Shown here piece by piece: positions 25,310 to 34,018 of a stretch of 64,000 nt of DNA. This DNA is from Prodigiosinella aquatilis (GTDB taxonomy: Bacteria; Pseudomonadota; Gammaproteobacteria; Enterobacterales; Enterobacteriaceae): assembly GCA_030388725.1 (NCBI GenBank), contig CP128857.1:2170001-2234000 (forward strand). The letters are read 5' to 3'. The translations under genes and the position numbers were made by a program. Position 1 is the stretch's first letter. Each line of letters starts with the position of its first letter. Below the pieces are notes generated by a model. The model worked only from the letters and a program-made list of their open reading frames with translations. It was not told the DNA's origin and made no database searches.

Positions 25310-26293
25310 ATGCCACATCTCGCAGAGCTGGTTGCCAAAGCCAGAACAGCCATAGAAGAGACTCAAGATATCACTACACTGGAAAATGTGCGTGTTGAAT
25401 ATCTGGGTAAAAAAGGTCACTTAACCCTTCAGATGACCTCGCTGCGCGAGCTGCCTGCTGAAGAACGTCCCGCCGCAGGTGCGGTAATCAATCAGGCAAA
25501 GCAGGATGTTCAGGAAGCGCTGAATACCCGCAAACAAGCACTGGAATCAGCAGAAATGAATGCTCGCCTGGCCGCAGAAACAATAGATGTTTCTCTGCCA
25601 GGGAGAACCATGGAAAACGGGGGGCTACATCCGATAACCCGAACCATTGACCGGATTGAAACTTTTTTCGGCGAACTGGGATTTTCAGTGGCATCAGGTC
25701 CGGAAATTGAAGATGACTATCATAACTTTGATGCGTTGAATATTCCTGGTCATCATCCTGCACGCGCCGATCATGACACATTCTGGTTTGATGCCGGGCG
25801 CTTGTTGCGTACACAAACTTCAGGTGTGCAAATTCGTACAATGGAAAAACAGCAGCCGCCGATTCGCATTATTGCGCCAGGCCGCGTTTATCGTAACGAC
25901 TATGATCAAACGCACACGCCGATGTTCCATCAGATGGAAGGGTTGATTATTGACGAAAATATCAACTTTACCAATCTGAAAGGGACGCTGCATGATTTTC
26001 TGCGCAACTTCTTTGAGGAAGATTTACAGGTCCGTTTTCGTCCTTCCTATTTCCCCTTTACAGAGCCTTCAGCTGAAGTGGATGTAATGGGTAAAAATGG
26101 TAAATGGCTTGAAGTTTTAGGATGCGGCATGGTGCATCCGAATGTGCTACGTAATGTGGGGGTCGATCCAGAAGTTTACTCCGGTTTTGCATTCGGCATG
26201 GGTATGGAACGCCTGACTATGTTGCGTTATGGCGTCACCGACTTACGTGCATTCTTTGAAAACGATTTACGCTTCCTCAAACAGTTTAAATAA
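25310..26293 (+). CDS. pheS: Phenylalanyl-tRNA synthetase alpha subunit
   Basis: This 327-residue catalytic subunit of the (alpha-beta)2 class II enzyme has the E. coli length. An N-terminal coiled-coil tRNA-binding arm (about 1-90) precedes the catalytic core with motif 2 around RVYRNDYDQTHTPMFHQMEG and motif 3 in GFAFGMGMERLTML. The phenylalanine-pocket alanine of GFAFG is conserved. GAAGAGGAATGCA precedes the start. pheT follows after 15 bases. Confidence 0.98.
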   Translation: MPHLAELVAKARTAIEETQDITTLENVRVEYLGKKGHLTLQMTSLRELPAEERPAAGAVINQAKQDVQEALNTRKQALESAEMNARLAAETIDVSLPGRTMENGGLHPITRTIDRIETFFGELGFSVASGPEIEDDYHNFDALNIPGHHPARADHDTFWFDAGRLLRTQTSGVQIRTMEKQQPPIRIIAPGRVYRNDYDQTHTPMFHQMEGLIIDENINFTNLKGTLHDFLRNFFEEDLQVRFRPSYFPFTEPSAEVDVMGKNGKWLEVLGCGMVHPNVLRNVGVDPEVYSGFAFGMGMERLTMLRYGVTDLRAFFENDLRFLKQFK

Positions 26294-26308
26294 GGCGGAT
26301 ACATCATC

Positions 26309-28696
26309 ATGAAATTCAGTGAACTCTGGTTACGCGAATGGGTTAATCCAGCAATCAGCAGCGATGCCTTATCTGAACAAATTACTATGGCGGGTCTTGA
26401 AGTCGATGGCGTTGAAGCTGTTGCTGGCGCCTTCCATGGTGTTGTTGTAGGGGAAGTGATGGAGTGCGCACAGCATCCTAATGCGGATAAGTTGCGTGTA
26501 ACAAAGGTTAATATCGGAGGCGAGCGCCTGCTGGATATCGTTTGTGGCGCACCGAATTGTCGTCAGGGCCTGAAAGTTGCAGTTGCAACCGTGGGTGCTG
26601 TTCTTCCTGGCGATTTTAAAATCAAAGCGGCAAAATTGCGTGGTGAACCTTCGGAAGGGATGTTGTGTTCATTTTCGGAGTTGGCTATTACCGATGATCA
26701 CACTGGTATCATTGAGTTACCACTGGATGCCCCAGTAGGTAGCGATATCCGTGACTATTTAGCGCTCAATGACCACACTATCGAAATCAGTGTGACACCG
26801 AACCGTGCGGATTGCCTGGGTATCCTGGGGGTCGCACGTGATGTGGCCGTATTGAATGCGTTGGTATTGACTGAACCGGAAATTGTACCGGTTGATGTCG
26901 TTATTCAGGATACGTTTCCGATTAGCGTTGAAGCGACTCAAGCTTGTCCGCGTTATCTGGGCCGGGTAGTGAAGGGCATTAATATTAAGGCGATAACACC
27001 GCTGTGGATGAGTGAAAAACTGCGGCGCTGCGGTATTCGTTCTATCGATCCGGTGGTGGATGTTACCAACTATGTTTTGTTGGAACTGGGACAACCCATG
27101 CATGCCTTCGATCTGAGCCGTTTGGAAGATGGTATTGTCGTGCGTATGGCCAAAGACGGTGAAGTTCTGCGCCTGCTGGATGGTAGTGATGCCACATTGA
27201 ACAGTGACACACTGGTGATTGCGGACCACCAAAAGGCTCTGGCCATAGGTGGAATTTTCGGTGGGGAACACTCGGGTGTAAATGAAGACACACAGGATGT
27301 GTTGCTGGAGTGTGCTTACTTCAATCCACTGTCTATTACTGGTCGTGCTCGTCGTTATGGTCTGCACACGGATGCGTCCCATCGCTATGAGCGCGGTGTT
27401 GACCCGGCCTTGCAGCATAAAGCTATCGAACGTGCTACCCGTTTACTTTTGGATATCTGTGGCGGCAATGCCGGGCCGGTCATTGATGTTACTAGCGAAA
27501 AAGACTTACCTGTTCGAGCCACCATTGAACTGCGCCGAGAAAAGCTGGATCGGTTGATTGGTCATCATATTGCCGATGAAAAAGTCAGCACTATCCTGAG
27601 CCATCTGGGCTGTCAGGTAACGAAAACCAATGCCGGATGGCAGGCGGTAGCACCAAGTTGGCGTTTCGATATGGAAATCGAAGAGGATCTGGTGGAAGAA
27701 GTCGCGCGCATATATGGCTATGATAATATTCCCAATGTGGCGACGCTGGCACCACTGACAATGACTCAGCATCGTGAAGCGGATTTGTCGCTCAAACGAG
27801 TGAAAACCATGCTGGTTGACCGTGGATTCCAAGAAGCAATTACTTACAGTTTTGTTGATCCCAAAATTCAGTCTCTGGTTCATCCAGGTGAAGAGGCTTT
27901 GATTCTGCCTAGTCCGATTTCGGTTGAAATGTCCGCGATGAGGCTCTCACTGTGGAGCGGTTTACTGGAAGCGATAGTCTATAATCAGAACCGTCAGCAA
28001 AGCCGTCTACGTCTGTTTGAAAGCGGTTTACGTTTTGTTCCGGATCAAAGTGCAGACCTGGGCATTCGTCAGGATATGATGTTGGCAGGTGTGATTACTG
28101 GAACGCGGTATGATGAGCACTGGGATCTGGCCCGTCAGGCTGTTGACTTCTATGATTTGAAAGGTGATCTGGAAGCTATTCTGGCATTGACAGGTAAGCA
28201 GTCAGCCATTGAATTTCGCTCCGAGGCGAACCCGGCATTACATCCAGGGCAAAGTGCTGCAATTTATTTAGGTGAAGAACATATTGGTTTTATTGGTGTC
28301 ATTCATCCTGAGCTGGAACGTAAACTGGATCTGAATGGACTTACTGTAGTGTTTGAAGTCCGCTGGGATCGGCTTGCAGACCGCGTGGTGCCTGATGCGA
28401 AGGACATTTCCCGCTTCCCGTCTAATCGTCGCGACATCGCTGTGGTCGTCTCTGAAAACGTGCTCGCAGGCGATGTTTTAACCGAATGCAAGAAAGTTGG
28501 CGCAAATCAGTTAGTTGGCGTAAACTTATTTGACGTGTACCGAGGAAAGGGCGTAGCGGAAGGGTATAAGAGCCTGGCTATTAGCCTGATATTGCAGGAT
28601 ACCTCTCGTACACTGGCAGAAGAGGAAATTGCCGCTACGGTTGCGCAATGTGTGGCGGCATTAAAACAGCGATTCCAAGCATCCTTGAGGGATTGA
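26309..28696 (+). CDS. pheT: Phenylalanyl-tRNA synthetase beta subunit
   Basis: This 795-residue subunit is the standard length. It carries an N-terminal EMAP/OB tRNA-binding fold (about 39-150), the B3/B4 editing domain (about 210-400), B5 and core repeats (about 400-680) and a C-terminal ferredoxin-like anticodon-binding domain (about 700-795, KDISRFPSNRRDIA). It edits mischarged Tyr-tRNA-Phe. It is transcribed with pheS and ihfA, whose start is four bases after this stop. Confidence 0.98.
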   Translation: MKFSELWLREWVNPAISSDALSEQITMAGLEVDGVEAVAGAFHGVVVGEVMECAQHPNADKLRVTKVNIGGERLLDIVCGAPNCRQGLKVAVATVGAVLPGDFKIKAAKLRGEPSEGMLCSFSELAITDDHTGIIELPLDAPVGSDIRDYLALNDHTIEISVTPNRADCLGILGVARDVAVLNALVLTEPEIVPVDVVIQDTFPISVEATQACPRYLGRVVKGINIKAITPLWMSEKLRRCGIRSIDPVVDVTNYVLLELGQPMHAFDLSRLEDGIVVRMAKDGEVLRLLDGSDATLNSDTLVIADHQKALAIGGIFGGEHSGVNEDTQDVLLECAYFNPLSITGRARRYGLHTDASHRYERGVDPALQHKAIERATRLLLDICGGNAGPVIDVTSEKDLPVRATIELRREKLDRLIGHHIADEKVSTILSHLGCQVTKTNAGWQAVAPSWRFDMEIEEDLVEEVARIYGYDNIPNVATLAPLTMTQHREADLSLKRVKTMLVDRGFQEAITYSFVDPKIQSLVHPGEEALILPSPISVEMSAMRLSLWSGLLEAIVYNQNRQQSRLRLFESGLRFVPDQSADLGIRQDMMLAGVITGTRYDEHWDLARQAVDFYDLKGDLEAILALTGKQSAIEFRSEANPALHPGQSAAIYLGEEHIGFIGVIHPELERKLDLNGLTVVFEVRWDRLADRVVPDAKDISRFPSNRRDIAVVVSENVLAGDVLTECKKVGANQLVGVNLFDVYRGKGVAEGYKSLAISLILQDTSRTLAEEEIAATVAQCVAALKQRFQASLRD

Positions 28697-28700
28697 ACCT

Positions 28701-28997
28701 ATGGCGCTTACAAAAGCTGAAATGTCAGAATACCTGTTTGAAAAGCTTGGGCTGAGCAAACGGGATGCCAAAGAGCTAGTCGAGCTGTTTTTTGAAGAAG
28801 TTCGTCGCGCTTTGGAAAATGGCGAGCAAGTCAAGTTGTCTGGTTTTGGTAATTTTGATTTGCGAGACAAGAACCAACGACCGGGACGTAACCCAAAAAC
28901 TGGCGAAGATATTCCGATTACGGCGCGTCGTGTGGTCACGTTCCGTCCGGGGCAGAAATTGAAAAGTCGGGTAGAAAACGCTTCACCCAAAGAATGA
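28701..28997 (+). CDS. ihfA: Integration host factor alpha subunit
   Basis: This 98-residue HU/IHF-family nucleoid protein forms a heterodimer with IhfB and bends DNA sharply. The signature GFGNFDLRDKNQRPGRNPKTG holds the beta-arm, with the intercalating proline in RPGRNP. It follows pheT by four bases, as in E. coli, and ends at a strong terminator. Confidence 0.98.
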   Translation: MALTKAEMSEYLFEKLGLSKRDAKELVELFFEEVRRALENGEQVKLSGFGNFDLRDKNQRPGRNPKTGEDIPITARRVVTFRPGQKLKSRVENASPKE

Positions 28998-29008
28998 AGA
29001 GTTAAACC

Positions 29009-29034
29009 AAAGGCCGCGTAAGCGGCCTTTTTTT
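29009..29034 (+). terminator. Terminator after ihfA
   Basis: A 9-bp perfect stem AAAGGCCGC / GCGGCCTTT with a GTAA tetraloop is followed by TTTT. Confidence 0.93.
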
Positions 29035-29049
29035 AGTGAGCGCTGAACT

Positions 29050-29406
29050 TTAGGTATCGTTAGAGGTTTTCTTTGTTTTGGATACAAGGTGAGGGGGCAC
29101 TGGGCGATAGTCATCCATTAAATGACGGATAGTCAGAATAGGGTGATACAACAGCATTCGTGGCCCTGACCCGCGCATTATTGTTTTGATTTCTTCGCGT
29201 TTTGCTGGTTGATAGCAATGGATGGGGCATTGTTTGCAGGCCGGTTTCTCTTCCTTAAAGTAACATCTTTCCAGACGATTCACCGCATATTGGAATAGAT
29301 GAACATAACGGTCGGCATCGTTTTCTGGTGCTGGATGCATTTTTTCATACAGATCAATCATCAAGCTGACAGTATGGATTTCTCGTTGGATTCGTTTCCC
29401 CGGCAT
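29050..29406 (-). CDS. ygbA: YgbA-family protein (nitrous-oxide-stimulated promoter family)
   Basis: This 118-residue cytoplasmic protein closely resembles E. coli YgbA, a gene of the NsrR (nitric oxide) regulon whose molecular function is unknown. The conserved core is a cysteine motif, CYFKEEKPACKQCPIHCY (about 60-77), suggesting a metal or Fe-S site, followed by QPAKREEIK and MRGSGPRML. I start it at 29406, where GGGAGAAAT lies upstream and the product begins MPGKRIQRE; an upstream in-frame ATG adds an unrelated 30-residue extension. It converges with ihfA. Confidence 0.85.
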   Translation of the reverse strand: MPGKRIQREIHTVSLMIDLYEKMHPAPENDADRYVHLFQYAVNRLERCYFKEEKPACKQCPIHCYQPAKREEIKTIMRGSGPRMLLYHPILTIRHLMDDYRPVPPHLVSKTKKTSNDT

Positions 29407-29540
29407 AATATTATTTCTCCCATGTCCTGCTGCACAGCGCTTGAGTTTATAGATATATTTTATATGCAATTTATAAATGATGAAATAGTGGTTCACACCA
29501 CAAGAATAAAGATGGAATGCACATTGACAACCAAGGGGCG

Positions 29541-29566
29541 AAAAAACACGTTTATGAGGAACGTGT
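29541..29566 (-). terminator. Terminator overlapping the end of yddG
   Basis: On the minus strand ACACGT, nine bases, ACGTGT is followed by TTTTT. The upstream arm lies in the last yddG codons. Confidence 0.6.
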
Positions 29567-30439
29567 TGCCAGCCAGGACAGCAGTGATCCTACCGTGATC
29601 ATGAAAACTCCCTGCCAGAACGAAAAGGTGGGGATAATATTCAGCCATAATGCACTCAGTAATGCAGATAGCATTGGCGTAAAGTAAGATGCGGTGGCCA
29701 GCAATGTGAGATTACCCCGCTGTATGCCGATGTCCCACGCCATATACGATAATGCTGTAGAGCCTGCGATAAACAACAATTCCAACACCGTGGTCAGAGA
29801 AAAGGAAAGCACGGGTTCTTCGCTGAACAGATATTGACGCCACAACACCGCTGATACCGCAACAAAGAACAGTGAAATACCGCTTTTACCACCACCAAAA
29901 CGGCGAGAAACATTGCAATACAGTGCCCAGACAATGGCGGCGGCAAAGGCCAATCCGTAAGCTACGGGGTTGGCAATAATGTTGCGCCACATGAGTGATA
30001 GTGACCAGACACCATCGCCTTTCATGATCCATACGATACCGGCTAATGACAGCGCAATACCTGGCCACAGGAAAAAGCGACTTTTCTGTTGGTTAATAAC
30101 GATGGCGAACAGAATAGTCAGACAAGGCCAGAGATAATTAACCATTCCCAATTCCATAGCCTGCATACGATTAGTTGCAAAGCCGATAGCCAGAGAAAAA
30201 AAGATCTCATAGCAGACAAACAGAGCTCCACCTAGCAGTAAATAGATTTTGGATTGACTTCTAATGGGAGGAAAACCATTGAACAGAATAAGGCATAGTG
30301 CGCTGGAGGAGTAAATCATTGCGGCTCCGCCAAGAGGGCCCAGCGATTCTGTCAACCTTCGAATTAGTCCAACAGACGTACTCCAAAGCAGTATGGCACT
30401 TAATCCAACCAGCGTAGCGCGTTGTGACGTTATTTCCAT
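29552..30439 (-). CDS. yddG: YddG-type aromatic amino acid exporter (DMT superfamily)
   Basis: This 295-residue inner-membrane protein has about ten hydrophobic segments arranged as two EamA repeats. It resembles E. coli and Salmonella YddG, which exports aromatic amino acids and paraquat. The YddG-like features are the N-terminal RATLVGLSAILLWSTSVGLIR and the A-rich, G-rich tenth helix. It follows nadE on the same strand but behind a terminator, so it probably has its own promoter. The substrate is inferred from the family. Confidence 0.82.
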   Translation of the reverse strand: MEITSQRATLVGLSAILLWSTSVGLIRRLTESLGPLGGAAMIYSSSALCLILFNGFPPIRSQSKIYLLLGGALFVCYEIFFSLAIGFATNRMQAMELGMVNYLWPCLTILFAIVINQQKSRFFLWPGIALSLAGIVWIMKGDGVWSLSLMWRNIIANPVAYGLAFAAAIVWALYCNVSRRFGGGKSGISLFFVAVSAVLWRQYLFSEEPVLSFSLTTVLELLFIAGSTALSYMAWDIGIQRGNLTLLATASYFTPMLSALLSALWLNIIPTFSFWQGVFMITVGSLLSWLATRSS

Positions 30440-30466
30440 GATGAGGGCTTAAGATGGGGTCCAATG

Positions 30467-30493
30467 AAAAGCGGATGTCATAATGGCATCCGC
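30467..30493 (-). terminator. Terminator of nadE
   Basis: On the minus strand GCGGATG, nine bases, CATCCGC is followed by TTTTC, 22 bases beyond the nadE stop. Confidence 0.8.
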
Positions 30494-30515
30494 ATAACGT
30501 ATTGAGTTATGTCAA

Positions 30516-31340
30516 TTAACGCCAGAAGTTGTCAAAAACGGTAATTGGTGGACGACGTTTGTGTTCGGTCTTGCTGTACCAGTTTTCGATGATTGCTGCA
30601 TCTTTTGGATCAATCTGTTTGCCCTCCAGATAATCATCAATTTTGTCATAAGTGACGCCAAGCGCCACTTCGTCAGGCAGGGCCGGCCGGTTATCTTCCA
30701 AATCTGCTGTGGGGGTCTTGGTATAGAGATGGGACGGGCAGCCAAGCAGTTTTAACAACGCTTTTCCCTGGCGTTTATTCAAACGGAAGATTGGATTGAT
30801 ATCCGTACCTCCATCACCGTATTTGGTGAAGAAACCCGTTACGGCTTCAGCTGCATGATCCGTTCCCACCACCAGACCTGCGTTCATGCCAGCAATACTG
30901 TACTGGGCTTTCATCCGTTCACGTGCTTTTTCATTACCTTTCACGAAATCGGACAGTTCAATACCTAACTCACGCAAGGTCGCTTCACTGGCCTCTATGG
31001 CTGGCTTTATGTTTACTTTCAACACTCGGTCTGGTTGGATAAATGCAAGGGCGTCCTGGCAGTCATGTTCATCGGCCTGTACACCGAATGGCAAACGAAC
31101 CGCGATGAACTGGTAATCGTCTTTTCCGGTTTCATTGCGCAATTCGCTAATGGCGGTTTGGCATAGTTTGCCAGTGAGGGTCGAATCCTGGCCGCCACTA
31201 ATTCCTAATACCAAACTTTTGATAAATGGGTGTGCTTTAAGATAATCTTTTAAAAAATCAACACTCACACGGATTTCCTGCGCTGGATCGATGGTACTTT
31301 TCACACTTAGCGCCTGGATGATTTCCTGCTGTAATGACAT
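30516..31340 (-). CDS. nadE: NH3-dependent NAD+ synthetase
   Basis: This 274-residue enzyme amidates nicotinic acid adenine dinucleotide to NAD+ with ATP and ammonia. The P-loop of the N-type ATP pyrophosphatases is GISGGQDS (about 46-53), and GTDHAAEAVTGFFTKYGDGG forms the deamido-NAD site. Lacking a glutaminase domain, it uses free ammonia like E. coli NadE. The ATG at 31340 is preceded by AGGAGGGGG. It is divergent from osmE, the E. coli arrangement. Confidence 0.97.
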   Translation of the reverse strand: MSLQQEIIQALSVKSTIDPAQEIRVSVDFLKDYLKAHPFIKSLVLGISGGQDSTLTGKLCQTAISELRNETGKDDYQFIAVRLPFGVQADEHDCQDALAFIQPDRVLKVNIKPAIEASEATLRELGIELSDFVKGNEKARERMKAQYSIAGMNAGLVVGTDHAAEAVTGFFTKYGDGGTDINPIFRLNKRQGKALLKLLGCPSHLYTKTPTADLEDNRPALPDEVALGVTYDKIDDYLEGKQIDPKDAAIIENWYSKTEHKRRPPITVFDNFWR

Positions 31341-31566
31341 ACAACCCCCTCCTGAACTTATTGATACGCCAGAATAATTATTCTCATTGCTAAAGATTAA
31401 CGTTAACTGGCACAGAGTAAAAGAACAAGTCATGTGCGGAGAGTTTTACACGAGATTAGTGCTATTGGTGCCAACTTTTATCTTATCAAAAGCAACGTTT
31501 CAGTTTGAGAAGTCACACATTGTCATCTAGTCTTAAGTCCAATGGATATAAAAATAGGGTACCACA

Positions 31567-31896
31567 ATGAAAAATAGTCGACTCATCATGTGTATTGCCG
31601 CAGGTGCGGTGATGCTTTCCGGATGTACAGCGTATAACCGGGTTGAAAACTATTTAACAAAACCCGTGGTAAGGGATGTGAATAAAGGTATGACCAGACA
31701 GCAAGTGAACCAAATTGCCGGTTCTCCCTCGACGACCGTTACAATGGTCAATGCCAGGGGAACGTGTGATACCTATATCCTGGGAACGCACGATGGCAAG
31801 GTTCAGCATTATTTCGTTAGCTTTGATGAAACGGGCCACGTTATGAACAAGGGTTTCCAAAGCTGCCAGGAGTACGATACGAATCCACAGCATTAA
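31567..31896 (+). CDS. osmE: Osmotically inducible lipoprotein OsmE
   Basis: This 109-residue protein has a lipoprotein signal with lipobox LSGC (cysteine at about residue 20), followed by a SmpA/OmlA-like domain (KGMTRQQVNQIAGSPS, YFVSFDETGHV). It closely matches E. coli OsmE, a stationary-phase and osmotic-shock-induced lipoprotein of unknown function. It is divergent from nadE and ends at a strong terminator. Confidence 0.93.
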   Translation: MKNSRLIMCIAAGAVMLSGCTAYNRVENYLTKPVVRDVNKGMTRQQVNQIAGSPSTTVTMVNARGTCDTYILGTHDGKVQHYFVSFDETGHVMNKGFQSCQEYDTNPQH

Positions 31897-31916
31897 TTCA
31901 GGTTGAGTATAATTAT

Positions 31917-31950
31917 ACCGGAGGAGAGTAACTGCCTCCGGTTTTTTTTT
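31917..31950 (+). terminator. Terminator of osmE
   Basis: CCGGAGG, ten bases, CCTCCGG is followed by nine Ts, about 20 bases after the stop. Confidence 0.92.
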
Positions 31951-32027
31951 GTGAAAATGGTCAGATATTAATATTGCGTCAGTCTTGTATGTTATGGAAA
32001 TTGAACCTGTTTTTATACATGCCTGCA

Positions 32028-32597
32028 TTATGGAATGAGTAATTGATGAACACGGTGCTGGAAAAGCTTAATTGGCAGCGTGTCGTTCCAGTCATCGAGC
32101 GGTTGTTGGGGGTGATAGATTGAAAAAGCAATCAATCCAATGCAGAGGATACGCTCCAGTTGATTACCTTTTTGACTGTTCAGGATAGGCAAACGAAAGC
32201 GCCAGCGACATGGCCATAGCAGCGGAACTCCTGCGGTAGTTAGCATATCGCCAGCGATATGGCTAAGATAACCAACGATCATAGCGTGATAGGCGTCAGT
32301 GGGTATTAGCCAGTCAGTGGGTAACTGGGTATGGATAAAATAGAGCCCGAGCATGATTGCCAGCAGACTGTGGGTAAAACCGCGGTGACCAAATGCCCGG
32401 GCGATAGGAACTGAAATCCACTTTAACCGTTGCCCCAACACTGATTTAGGATGATCGATATCTGGCAACAAGGCCGTCAGTAACGCACCAGGAATAATAT
32501 GCCACCAGTCTCCTGCGGCCAGCGCGGGCGATAGTTCTATTTTTTTAGCCAAGATAGCGCTGGCAATAGAGAAGAGAAGGTGTCCTTCCGCAGTCAT
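32028..32597 (-). CDS. ydjM: YdjM-family membrane protein (LexA regulon)
   Basis: This 189-residue protein of the DUF457/YdjM family has several hydrophobic segments and a conserved metal-type pattern: EGH near the start, PDIDHPKS, GHRGFTHSLLA and SHIAGDMLTTAGV. The family is annotated as membrane-bound metal-dependent hydrolases, but no substrate is known. In E. coli ydjM is part of the SOS response, and a LexA box lies just upstream here too. In E. coli yniC (hxpB) is its neighbour; here the pectin locus lies between them. Confidence 0.88.
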   Translation of the reverse strand: MTAEGHLLFSIASAILAKKIELSPALAAGDWWHIIPGALLTALLPDIDHPKSVLGQRLKWISVPIARAFGHRGFTHSLLAIMLGLYFIHTQLPTDWLIPTDAYHAMIVGYLSHIAGDMLTTAGVPLLWPCRWRFRLPILNSQKGNQLERILCIGLIAFSIYHPQQPLDDWNDTLPIKLFQHRVHQLLIP

Positions 32598-32610
32598 GAA
32601 ACGTCTCGAA

Positions 32611-32630
32611 AACTGTTATTTTATACAGTA
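32611..32630. promoter_or_regulatory. LexA box upstream of ydjM
   Basis: AACTGTTATTTTATACAGTA contains CTGT-N8-ACAG with an AT-only core, matching the LexA consensus (TACTGTATATATATACAGTA) at 17 of 20 positions. It ends 13 bases before the ydjM start codon, so LexA would block transcription directly. Confidence 0.9.
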
Positions 32631-32728
32631 TAGGAGATCGTGATGAGTGACGAAAGCAGTGACAGCGTAACTATTTATTTTTATTGGTGACATTAATCCT
32701 ATCATTGGTAAATATTCATCAATAAAGA

Positions 32729-33694
32729 TTATTTCCCCGCATGATCATTTTCTTTTTTTATGTCTGGCAATGATTTAATCCAGTTATCCAGCAATTGCGG
32801 CCAGGTTGCGACGGGTAATCCTTGGGTCCCACGGATACCAAAACCATGTTTACCCTGCGTAAACAGATGCATTTCAACCGGGATATGATGCGCCCGTAAT
32901 GCCGAAAACATAACCAGACTATTATCAACGGCAACTGAAGGATCATCTACCGCATGGACCAAAAATGTTGGGGGTGTTTGATCGGTAACCTGTGTTTCGG
33001 CAGAATAGCGATTAATCTGTGCATTGGTAGGATGATGACCTATCAGTGCAATTCTGGAGCCATTGTGGGCAATAGCTGTTTGCATGGAAATGACAGGGTA
33101 CATCAACACCATAAAATCAGGTCGGGCACTTAGTTTGTCAATAGCATCCTGGGCGGGATAAACAGCCTGATCGAATCGTGTACCAAGACTGGCAGCAACA
33201 TGGCCACCAGCAGAAAAACCCATAATGCCAATGTGTTGTGGATTGATATGCCATTTGACAGCGTTGGCGCGTAAGGTACGAATAGCTCGCTGTGCATCAG
33301 CTAACGGAGCATCTGCACCTTCTTTGTGACCTTCACCAGGCATTCGGTAGGTCATCACAAACAGTGTATAGCCTTGTTGATTAAAGAAAGGGGCTAATAC
33401 GCTGCCTTCTTTATCCAGAACAACTCGTTGGTAGGCGCCGCCTGGTGTGATGAGTAGCGCGATTCCATTAGGTTTACTCGCTGGATAGACAGTAATTTCC
33501 GGGCTACGAACGCCTATGGCGGCTCGATCGGGTAACGCCGGGTTTTTGCTTCTTTCCACGACCTGTGGCTGTGCGTGTGAGGCCGTTGCCCCAGGAGCTT
33601 CCCCTTGTGGCCAGACGGGGAAAGTCGACTGAGAGTAACTGAATCCATTAACTGACATCATAATGGTTCCGGCAATGAATAAACGGAGAATCAT
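32729..33694 (-). CDS. paeX: Pectin acetylesterase PaeX
   Basis: This 321-residue secreted alpha/beta-hydrolase has an N-terminal signal peptide (about 1-22, ending around SYS). The nucleophile elbow is GFSAGGH, with the aspartate probably in HAVDDPSV and the histidine in GKHGFGI; the oxyanion region is ITPGGAY. In Dickeya PaeX is a periplasmic esterase that removes acetyl groups from oligogalacturonides entering through KdgM. AAAGG precedes the ATG at 33694. It follows kdgM on the same strand, but a terminator lies between, so it may depend on read-through or its own promoter. Confidence 0.88.
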   Translation of the reverse strand: MILRLFIAGTIMMSVNGFSYSQSTFPVWPQGEAPGATASHAQPQVVERSKNPALPDRAAIGVRSPEITVYPASKPNGIALLITPGGAYQRVVLDKEGSVLAPFFNQQGYTLFVMTYRMPGEGHKEGADAPLADAQRAIRTLRANAVKWHINPQHIGIMGFSAGGHVAASLGTRFDQAVYPAQDAIDKLSARPDFMVLMYPVISMQTAIAHNGSRIALIGHHPTNAQINRYSAETQVTDQTPPTFLVHAVDDPSVAVDNSLVMFSALRAHHIPVEMHLFTQGKHGFGIRGTQGLPVATWPQLLDNWIKSLPDIKKENDHAGK

Positions 33695-33749
33695 GATATA
33701 CCTTTTGGTTTGTAATAGTTGCAATAGTGAAAAGAGTCAGTTTAGGTAT

Positions 33750-33772
33750 ACTGTTTTTTCAGCAAAAACAGT
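33750..33772. repeat. Inverted repeat between kdgM and paeX
   Basis: ACTGTTTTT, five bases, AAAAACAGT is a perfect 9-bp inverted repeat in the presumed paeX promoter region, directly beside the kdgM terminator. It may be an operator. It lacks a T tract on the paeX strand, so it is not itself a terminator. Confidence 0.6.
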
Positions 33773-33807
33773 AAAAAAAAACGGACATTTATCGGAGAAA
33801 ATGTCCG
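33773..33807 (-). terminator. Terminator of kdgM
   Basis: On the minus strand CGGACATTT, eight bases, AAATGTCCG is followed by nine Ts. It lies about 210 bases beyond the kdgM stop. The stretch between (33808-34018) is AT-rich with no gene. Confidence 0.85.
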
Positions 33808-34018
33808 CTATAAAATGATGACTAAACAAATAACGTTCATTCGTAAAGAGGGTAGTTAGACACAGGAATATAAAACTTAATTAATGATAGCGTTGTTAAA
33901 ATAAATTCACAAGAAATGGTTATAAATATATAGTTTAAAACCAATCCCGTTATGAATTTAATTTATCCGAGAATATAAACCGCCTTCTATAACAAGCAAG
34001 GCAGTCTGCCGTTACATA

